From: Linyphia triangularis
Taxonomy: Eukaryota; Arthropoda; Arachnida; Araneae; Linyphiidae
Length of the DNA: 64,000 nt
Assembly (NCBI GenBank): GCA_963978545.1
Contig: OZ021732.1
Coordinates: 61,666,714 to 61,730,713, forward strand
Direction of reading: 5' to 3'
Within the stretch, counting starts at the first letter, position 1. Every line of letters begins with the position of its first letter. Below the pieces are notes generated by a model that searched no databases, was not told the DNA's origin, and saw nothing but the letters and a program-made list of their open reading frames with translations. The position numbers and the translations under genes are program-made. Positions 57,001 through 64,000 of the stretch are shown here, in pieces.

Positions 57001-57424
57001 TTTTCATACAATGATAACCTGTATGTATAACAATATTTTTCCAATGTTCCTACAGTATGTTATAGACAAGATTTTACTATATTTAATTAATATATTAGAC
57101 AGCTTTATTCAAAAGCAAGTTTAACCAACAAAATGTTTTAGGATTCATATTTATTGTTCAATTTAGCTTGTCAATATCTAATTATATGTGGTGGATTTAC
57201 TCCAATATATTAATTATTTCATAGAACAGTAAAGTGATTCTCAATCAAATTGCATCCCATAAAACATTTTTATATCCTTTTCCCAAAACTCTGACACTTG
57301 TTACTTATCTGATATTTGCATAAGGCCATCGAACTAAATATTCAATATCAAAATTTTTAAATAAATCAACTAAAACCATTAAAAAAGTGTAACTGACAAA
57401 CCAACTATTGATTTAATAGCTTAC
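54059..57424 (-). other. Ninein-like intron 1 (3.4 kb)
   Basis: GT-AG intron carrying a hAT-type MITE (54638-55347). The rest is AT-rich with no nested gene recognised. Confidence 0.8.
54638..55347. mobile_element. hAT-like MITE, 710 bp, with 8-bp target duplication
   Basis: Imperfect terminal inverted repeats (CAGTGCTAGAAATGTG and, from the right, TAGTGGTAGAAGTGTG, 13 of 16 matching) bound the element. The flanks are ACTATGTT (54630-54637) and ACTATGCT (55348-55355), an 8-base duplication with one change. CAGTG-type ends and an 8-bp duplication fit the hAT superfamily. No transposase frame; it is non-autonomous. Confidence 0.8.
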
Positions 57425-57604
57425 CTCAGACTCATTTTCTAGAAGATGATGAACTAAAATATCAGAGTGGTCTAACAAGTGTAACTTTTCACACAAAAGA
57501 CGCAGTTCTTCTTCATTCAGACTTCCACTTCCAGAAGTGTCACAGCTGTCAAATACCTCTTTCAACTGTGTCACATAAGTATCTTTCCCTTCTGACTCCT
57601 CCAT
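57425..57604 (-). CDS. NIN: Ninein/ninein-like exon 1 (start codon), residues 1-60
   Basis: Ninein and NINL sit at the subdistal appendages and pericentriolar region, anchor microtubule minus ends and act as dynein-dynactin adaptors through their EF-hand region. ATG at 57604 has an excellent context (GCCATGG). It lies two bases after a TTTTTAG that could be an acceptor, so a 5' UTR intron is likely. The residues YVTQLKEVFDSCDTSGSGSLNEEE hold a canonical EF-hand loop at 22-33 (D, S, S, G, L, E), nearly identical in layout to NINL. The donor is GAG|GTAAGC. Five exons give about 320 residues against more than 1300 in vertebrate proteins, so the gene is incomplete here. Invertebrates usually have one gene for the NIN/NINL pair. 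Confidence 0.9.
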
Positions 57605-57606
57605 GG

Positions 57607-57750
57607 CTAAAAATCAACAAAAATATGATACTTAACTAGAAATTTTATGCATGTTACCTAGAAAAATCAAAATCTGGTTCGAAATAATCAATAATCTGTA
57701 GTTGATTTCATTTTAGCATAGCAACTAGTAGCCTAATACATGCCCTTTAC
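57607..57750. other. Region upstream of the ninein-like start
   Basis: AT-rich, with a T-rich tract on the minus strand just before the ATG. No promoter motif can be named. Confidence 0.35.
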
Positions 57751-57767
57751 AGATAAATACCCATACT

Positions 57768-58315
57768 TTTGAACTTGTCAAGGAATTTAAATATCTTGGT
57801 ACACTCATTACCGCCAATAATGACACAAAACCTGACATTGAAAACAGATTGCATATGGCTAACAGGTGCTACTATGGTCAGAAAAATCTACTTAAATCAA
57901 AACTTATAAACTTGGACACAAAATTTAACTTATATAAAACCTTAATAAGGCCTATCATTTTGTATATGGCAGCGAATGCTGGGTGTTAAACAAGTCTCAA
58001 AACGGAGAACACGCTATAATCACGAACTGTACTTAAAGTATAGGCAGCCAAATATTGCTCGAGTTATTAAATCCTATCAAATTAGATGGCTGGTACACAT
58101 ATTATTACAAATATGATGAAACAAACTCAACTAGAAAACTGACCTTCTCTAAATTTGAAGGAGTCAGAAAAAGAGGAAGACCTCACTATAGATGGATTGA
58201 ATGCGTTGAAGAAGATCTAAAGTTAAAAATTAATCGATAGAGAGCCATAGCGACTGACAGAACCTGATGGAGGAAACTTACTGAGACAGAATTGACCTGC
58301 TACGAAGAAGAAGTA
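57768..58315 (+). pseudogene. Non-LTR retrotransposon (LINE) relic, C-terminal part of the reverse transcriptase ORF
   Basis: The frame ELVKEFKYLGTLITANN, followed by a LYKTLIRPIILY block, matches the thumb and downstream region of LINE reverse transcriptases (F-x-YLG and LY...RP.LLYG motifs). A frameshift at about 57970 breaks the expected YGxExW. The C-terminal RGRPHYRWIECVEEDL segment (58170-58220) and a trailing WRKL are typical of the same ORFs. Several stops make it dead. Superfamily is not certain. It lies upstream of the ninein-like gene in opposite orientation. Confidence 0.8.
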
Positions 58316-58920
58316 ACTAGTAGAATAAAACCTTACTTAAATGAACTTAAGATAGAAAACCCTACATGGCTGAACTTAATATTCAATGGGGAATTTTCAA
58401 ATTTTTAGGTTTAATTTTTAAACAAAAGAAGAGAAAAAATCATGAAAAACAATACCATTCTTTCAAAAATTTGAGGTCAGATAGATAGTTAAAAAAAATA
58501 TTTAGTTTTTCACTTTGCGATTTGGCGGGAAAAAGCTACTTTTACGTGTGACGTCAATGCGCAGATGATGAACTAGTCTAAAACCTGTTTTAGACAAGGA
58601 GGGAGTGAGGTTTCTCCTCTGATTTTCAACAGAATCTATGCGTAACTACGTCACAGATTTTTATGCGTTTTTGGTCATGTGACTTTTGCTTTGATTTCAA
58701 ACTCGATTTTTGATTAATTGAAAGCATAAAGATAAAAAATAATTGCACTGCTCAAATATATTCGTTGGATAACACTAGAAAATACAAAAAATATTAATTT
58801 TCCTCACTTGTGCAAGTTCTTTATTGTGAAAAACACAATAAAAATTGATTCGAAGTTTCTGAAAACATTCGAAGAGCAGACGGTTTGTCCTTTTTTTTGC
58901 ATAATAATTGTTAATCAATC
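58316..58920. other. Non-coding DNA, possible transposon residue
   Basis: A stretch at 58510-58700 is more GC-rich (GGCGGGAAAAAG, TGACGTCAATGCGCAGATG). It looks like part of an interspersed element, but no ends were found. Confidence 0.35.
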
Positions 58921-59034
58921 CTTAACCAACAGTTTAACATGGATTTAAACCACAACGGATATTCATATCTATCCCAGGATTCAAATCTGGCACCTTTGGC
59001 ATGCGAGGCCAGAGCTCCAACAACAGCCATCATG
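58921..59034 (-). mobile_element. tRNA-derived SINE, family S2, old minus-strand fragment
   Basis: The reverse complement carries GCTCTGGCCTCGCATGCC, a mutated B box (ATTTGAATCC) and the TTGTGGTTTAAATCCATG body of S2. It lacks the tail and is more diverged than the other three copies. Confidence 0.75.
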
Positions 59035-59811
59035 ATAGACTTACAAAGGCAGTTGGCTATACATCTTCAAATAAAAATGTTCCACCATAGAACTTTTTAA
59101 TTGGAAGTTTATTTTCATTCCATGTTAATTTGAAAAATATAAGTTAACTAAACATCGAACTATGTATTAGATCAATAACTAAAAGTGCATTTTTAACACT
59201 GAAGATTTTTTAGGCCTAACTTCAGTATAACGCCTTGACATACAAATAAAATTAAACATAACTTCAGATTAGATCATGATGCGATCCTAACCAGAACGTA
59301 GGGTAAACATGAATTTATTGTAAACAAATAATTAATTTCTTGTCTTTTATCATGATTGTCTTCTGTCTTCAAATAAATCCAGAAAATGCAATATGGAGAT
59401 GTTCTCATTTATAGTTTTGACTTTGTGAAGTGAATATACACGGATTATTTTACAGATCACTGCTATACTGACTATCGCTTTCATTGCGCTTCTTTCTGGT
59501 TCCAATGCGATTTTTTTTATCGGTACTGTTGAGAGGGGCATCTTCAACAGTCTAAACAAAATAGCATCGATGCACAACCAAAACAAATAATCTAATAATA
59601 TACTGCCCGTTGTTCACCGAAGACAGTTCTTAATGTCAAAGTCTACAATGGCACATGAAATGAATGACATCTCCGAGACATCATTGTACGTCAAGGAGTT
59701 ACAAAGAAACTTGTTTTTGTAAAATGAAGTTATGTGTTGGTTCTTATCTGAGCAGATATTATTATTTCTGAGTAAATAATCTCTGATAAAATTTTTGCAT
59801 CAAAATAGCTT
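59035..59811. other. AT-rich DNA without a recognised gene
   Basis: Nothing was recognised. The 78-codon minus frame at 59350-59586 has no recognisable domain. Confidence 0.5.
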
Positions 59812-59997
59812 TCGACCACCTGATGGCTATGGGGTTAGCGCTCTGGCTTTGCATGCCAAAGGTGCCGGGTTTGAATCCCGTATTAGGCATGGATGCTCGT
59901 TGTGGTTCGGAATCCATGTTAACCTGCAAGTCCCGGCCTGATTAGCCATTGCTGTGCATAAAAATAGGTCGTTGAGTGTACAAACCAACCAGGAAAC
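59812..59997 (+). mobile_element. tRNA-derived SINE, family S2, full length with 11-bp target duplication
   Basis: The best-preserved S2 copy: ATGGGGTTAGCGCTCTGGC head, B box GTTTGAATCC, GTATTAGGCATGGATG junction, TGGTTCGGAATCCATG body and ACAAACCAACCAGG tail. Perfect 11-base repeats CAAAATAGCTT flank it at 59801-59811 and 59998-60008. The junction TTAGGCATGG and the ACCAACCA tail are shared with family S1, which suggests common ancestry or a common LINE partner. Confidence 0.93.
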
Positions 59998-60829
59998 CAA
60001 AATAGCTTCAGTCCTGATAGGTATACTTTATAAATGAAATGAACTACAAATATTAATTTGCAGTGTAATTATTTTTAAAAAATTAAAAATTTATATAAAA
60101 TTTATAAAATCACATACAGTGAGTAAAAAAAAGTCTCTGTACAGAAGCCAAAGTTACAAATAAATTAGCATAATTTCTAATCTTTTGCTTCATATCTTCA
60201 GTAACTACTAAAATATATTTGATTTGATTCTTTAAAATAAGTTTATAATAAATTTCTGTTTTTACAAAGCGCAGCAAGTATTTAAAATGAAATATTTAGG
60301 AAATGTTGCTAAGTGAGAAGCAAAAAAAAAAAAAGTTTCTCTACGCTATATGAAAATTAATTCTGACATATTCCACAACAGACTTGCAGTAAATTTCCAA
60401 AACTGAAATGTGTGCAAGTGTTATGAAGACATGATAGCAGTAATTTTTTAATTTTATCTTGAAGCTGATCATTATAAAATGGAGTTCCTAAACTTATACG
60501 TGAGTTGGTGATTCAGTTATGAAATGATGGATTACTTATAGAAAATATTGGTAAAATCTTTAACATATTCAAGTCCATAGTACAATACATTATTGAAAGA
60601 CACCATGAGCTTCAAACTTTTTGGGGATAAAGATCGATTCGGAAGGTCTTCAAAGCTAAAACGCTTGCATAAAAGAAATATCCTATTGTAAGGTTTAAGA
60701 TAATCCAAGAATAAGTGCACCTCAAGTTTCACATGGCTTAAAAATTTATAAAAATATTGAAGATAATTCCCAAGAGACATTTTGTATTGGAATCATATAC
60801 AACCTAACATTATTTCCTTCTACATAACA

Positions 60830-61105
60830 TAAATTGCTGACACCAACAGCCCTCATACATCCTCCCATCATAACACCTCCTCCATCGTGTTTGGCAGTTC
60901 CACATAAATTCTAAGTTAACATTTATTGATTTGGTTTTCTCCAGACCATAAATCGATTATCTGACTCTGGGACATTAAATTTTAATTTATCACTAAAAAG
61001 GACTGATTTACAAAAAGATAATTGATTACATACATGCTTCCTTGCAAACTCGAGACACTTTTTTCTGTTACACATACTTATATAAGGGTTCTTACAGGCT
61101 GCAAG
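60830..61105 (-). pseudogene. Tc1-like transposase fragment, minus strand
   Basis: Translated in pieces it gives RKKCLEFARKHV, SVLFSDKLKFN, SDNRFMVWRKPNQ and GTAKHDGGGVMMGGCM, the conserved run around the second catalytic residue of Tc1 transposases. Stops and frame changes are numerous. Confidence 0.8.
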
Positions 61106-61374
61106 TACACTCAGACAAGCTTTTTTAATAACATTTCACATCGTTTGAGATGTCACTTCAATGTTTTTATCCATTTTTAAGCCATGTGCGACTTAAGGTG
61201 CACTTATTCGCGGATTATCTTGAACCTTACAATAGGATATTTCATTTATGCAAACGTTTTGGCTCTCTATCCTCAAAAGTTAGAAGATTAGAGTGTCTTT
61301 CGATAGTACTATATTGTACTATAGACTTCAATGTATTAAAGATTTCTCCAATTTTTTTCTTAGATAATACATCA

Positions 61375-62160
61375 CTAGGGGGTTTCGCCCCCTGCTCGCT
61401 AACGCTCGCCAACCCCCAAACACCTCGCTGCGCTTGGATTGAGTGGCTTTGCCGCTCGAATTTGTGGTTAAAACATCTTGCTGCCCTCGAATAGGTTTGC
61501 CAGCCATAAAAAATGTAACCAAATTTTTATAAATTTAATGTAAGGCCTAATAGAGAAAACACCCAAATTGCAAGTTTCATAATAGAAAGTTAAATATACT
61601 ATCCGCCAACATTCTGACTTAAAACTTCATTTTAGCTATGCCCTTACATTGAAGTCCTAATATTTATTATTTATTCTAATAAGTCGCCCCGTTAGAGAAC
61701 GACGTCCAACGCGAAGCATTTTCTGGATAGAAATACTTCAAAATAATAATTACTCTGATACAAAAATGCTTCAGAAAAACAGAAAAAATCAACTTTGAAA
61801 CAAAGAGTTTAAAAAGAGCTTTAAAATTAGTAACGGGTTTGTTGTTTACATACGTAAGGATAGCTTTAAAATTAGCAACGGTTGGTTGGTTGGTTGAGCC
61901 CCCGAGCAGCCGGTTTGTTGTTTACATACGTAAGGATGTTGCCAATCATATATTCAAAATCATTGAGGCTTTGTAGTAGCTTAATGATGAAAAATATTGA
62001 AATTTAACTAATTAATAAAGTGTTAATAAATTATTTTGGCACGTTTTGGCAAATCTACAGCTTATTTCTTTTAAAATGACACCTTGATCATTGAAATTGG
62101 TTGAGCAGTTTAGGCGGACGGACTAACCCCAAAAAACGTATTGCCTATTAAATATATAGA
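61375..62160 (-). mobile_element. Non-autonomous Helitron, 786 bp
   Basis: On the minus strand it begins TCTATATATTTAATAGGC and ends GGGGGCGAAACCCCCTAG, a GC-rich hairpin followed directly by CTAG. This matches the Helitron rule (5' TC, 3' hairpin plus CTRR). It lies exactly between A and T with no target duplication. The paralogous right arm near 62830 shows the uninterrupted site CCATCATTTCATAACTG, while the filled site reads ACATCA|TTTCATAACTG. There is no Rep/helicase frame. An internal 60-base direct duplication (TTGTTGTTTACATACGTAAG at 61840 and 61916) and a GGTTGGTTGGTTGAG block were also seen. Confidence 0.85.
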
Positions 62161-62274
62161 TTTCATAACTGAATCACCAACTTATGAATAAGTTTAGGAA
62201 CTCCATTTTAAGACGATCAGCCAAGCTAAAATTAAACAATTGCTGTTATCATGTCTTCATGACACTAACACTGT

Positions 62275-62545
62275 AAGTAATCAGTTATCTCTAAGTGAAT
62301 CAGTCCTTTTTAGTGATAAATTAAAATTTAATATCCAAGGGTCAGATAATCGAGTTATGGTCTGGAGAAAACCAAATCAACAAATGTTAACTTAGAATAT
62401 ATATGGAACTGCCAAACATGGTGGAGGAAGCGTTATGGTGTGGGGATGTATGAGTGCTATTGGTGTCAGTAATTTACGTTAGGTAGAAGGAAATAAGGAT
62501 AGGTAGTACATGTATCTTGAGATTCCAACACAAAATGTCTCAACC
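62275..62545 (+). pseudogene. Tc1-like transposase fragment, plus strand
   Basis: It reads SVLFSDKLKFNIQGSDNRVMVWRKPNQ, then GTAKHGGGSVMVWGCMSAIGVSNL, the best-preserved catalytic-domain piece in the window. A stop interrupts it between the two parts. It is the counterpart of the minus fragment at 60830-61105. Confidence 0.85.
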
Positions 62546-63243
62546 AGTGCATAAAAATTGTCTCTTGGGAATTATCTTCAATATTTTTATAATAATTAAT
62601 ATATGAATGAATATCAATTTTTAAGCCATGTGCAACTTGAGGTGCACTTATTCTCGGATTATCTTAAACCTTACAATAGGATATTTTTATTATACAAGCG
62701 TTTCAGCTTTGAAGACCTTCCGAATTGATCTTTATCCCCAAAAAGTTTGAAGCTCATGGTGTCTTTCAATAATGTATTGTACTATGGACTTCAATATGTT
62801 AAAGATTTCACCAATATTTTCTATAAGTAATCCATCATTTCATAACTGAATCACCAACTCACGTATAAGTTTAGGAACTCCATTTTATGATGATCAGCTT
62901 CAAGATAAAATTAAAAAATTACTGCTATCATGTCTTCATAACACTTGCACACATTTCAGTTTTGGAAATTTACTGCAAGTCTGTTGTGGAATATGTCAGA
63001 ATTAATTTTCATACAGCGTAGAGAAACTTTTTTTTTTGCTTCTCACTTAGCAACATTTCCTAAATATTTCATTTTAAATACTTGCTGTGTTTTGTAAAAA
63101 CAGAAATTTATTATAAACTTATTTTAAAGAATCAAATAAAATATATTTTAGTAGTTACTGAAGATCTGAAGCAAAAGATTAGAAATTATGCTAATTTATT
63201 TATAACTTGGGCTTCCATACGGAGATTTTTTTTACCCACTGTA

Positions 63244-64000
63244 GATATCATACTTCAATGTATGAGTAAAACTATGAATAGGTAACACTCCTGGGTACAA
63301 AACTTAAAACCAGAAAAATGTATCCTAATTTATATCGCATGGCAAAAAAAAAAAATGAATTACACGTTGGAAAAACTGTATGGAAAGATAAAAAAGTTCT
63401 CAAAAATTCATTTTAACTAGTGTCTAACATATTTTACAGGAATTATTAAGGACTCTGAATGAACTGGATTTCACAATTACAATTCCTCTTCATGTATAAT
63501 AAACCACTATTCCCTGCAATGTTTACCATTAAATAATGTGAAATATCCAATAATGCACTAACCTACTTAACAAGTAAAACATAATTCCAGGAACTTTCCG
63601 ATTATCCTACGTGTAATAGATAAATCAATTTTTACTTGGAGTAAAAAAAAAAACTTTAAATTACATTTCAAAATACATGCAAATGTATTATGATAACTGT
63701 TACTGCTTACAGTAGTCAATGGCAACCTTCTTGTATTAAAATTGCTAATATGCAGTATAAAATCCCTTTTATGTATAATTTTACAATTAAAAATATATCT
63801 CTTAGGCATATTCCAAATGTTGACAGACACAGAAAATACAAACGGCAAAAATAAGGAAATTGAACTGGCTCCAAGAAGTTATTTGGTGCAAACGCTTGAA
63901 ATTTGACCTCAATTTTTTTTCTGGAAAGAAACAGTCAAAAATTTAAAAAAAAATTGGAATGCACATAAGTTATTTTATCTTATTTAATATCATTAATACC
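63244..64000. other. AT-rich DNA without a recognised gene, to window end
   Basis: Nothing was recognised. The 93-codon minus frame at 63567-63848 has no recognisable domain. Confidence 0.5.

Larger units (their letters stand above)
60117..63241. mobile_element. Tc1-like composite with inverted halves and a nested Helitron
   Basis: Both ends carry the same terminus, CAGTGRGTAAAAAAAA...TCTC, and both abut a TA (60115-60116 and 63242-63243), as expected for Tc1/mariner. The left 670 bases (60117-60785) are an inverted copy of the right 650 (62590-63241). A third, direct copy of the inner part lies at 61140-61374 plus 62161-62270. Two decayed transposase pieces face opposite ways, minus at 60830-61100 and plus at 62280-62540. 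It probably derives from two opposed Tc1 copies joined by loss of their inner ends. All frames are broken. Confidence 0.85.

Overview
This is an AT-rich animal nuclear genome segment. It contains spliced genes with GT-AG introns up to several kilobases, EF-hand and multipass membrane proteins with clear metazoan relatives, tRNA-derived SINEs, Tc1/mariner and hAT-like DNA transposons, Helitrons and long (TA)n arrays. An arthropod, perhaps a chelicerate, is my best guess. No marker in the window settles the lineage, and nothing looks bacterial or viral.

Two genes are supported, facing each other tail to tail. On the + strand is an XK-related (XKR) membrane protein. Its coding exons are 28568-28780, 29749-30071, 36990-37222 and 37923-38527. 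They join in frame to 457 residues, with the XKR hallmark SFLESAPQL. A CpG-rich block ending in a strong donor (15250-15694) may be its promoter and 5' UTR exon. On the - strand are the first five coding exons of a ninein/ninein-like centrosomal protein (57604-57425, 54058-53956, 53390-53227, 45803-45516, 43644-43418). They encode about 320 residues: the EF-hand region and the YGRRSRP motif. The coiled-coil remainder was not found in the window.

Most of the rest is transposon debris, and its nesting can be read. Two copies of a long-terminal-inverted-repeat element (21881-26692 and 31905-34940) lie in the putative first intron and in intron 3 of the XKR gene. Both carry the same SINE at the same internal site. 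The first copy was later hit by a Helitron (23156-24604) and by a small TIR element (25260-25802). The Helitron in turn received two SINEs with perfect target duplications. A second Helitron (61375-62160) sits in a Tc1-like composite (60117-63241). For both Helitrons the window holds a paralogous empty site, which shows A|T insertion without target duplication.

Layout: 1-15.2 kb, gene-free with dispersed repeats and a Tc1 relic; 15.2-15.7 kb, putative promoter; 15.7-38.5 kb, XKR gene with transposon-filled introns; 38.5-39.5 kb, its 3' UTR with a degenerate minisatellite; 39.5-43.4 kb, nothing recognised; 43.4-57.6 kb, ninein 5' half (minus strand) with minisatellites and a hAT-type MITE in introns; 57.6-64 kb, LINE relic, SINEs and the Tc1/Helitron cluster.
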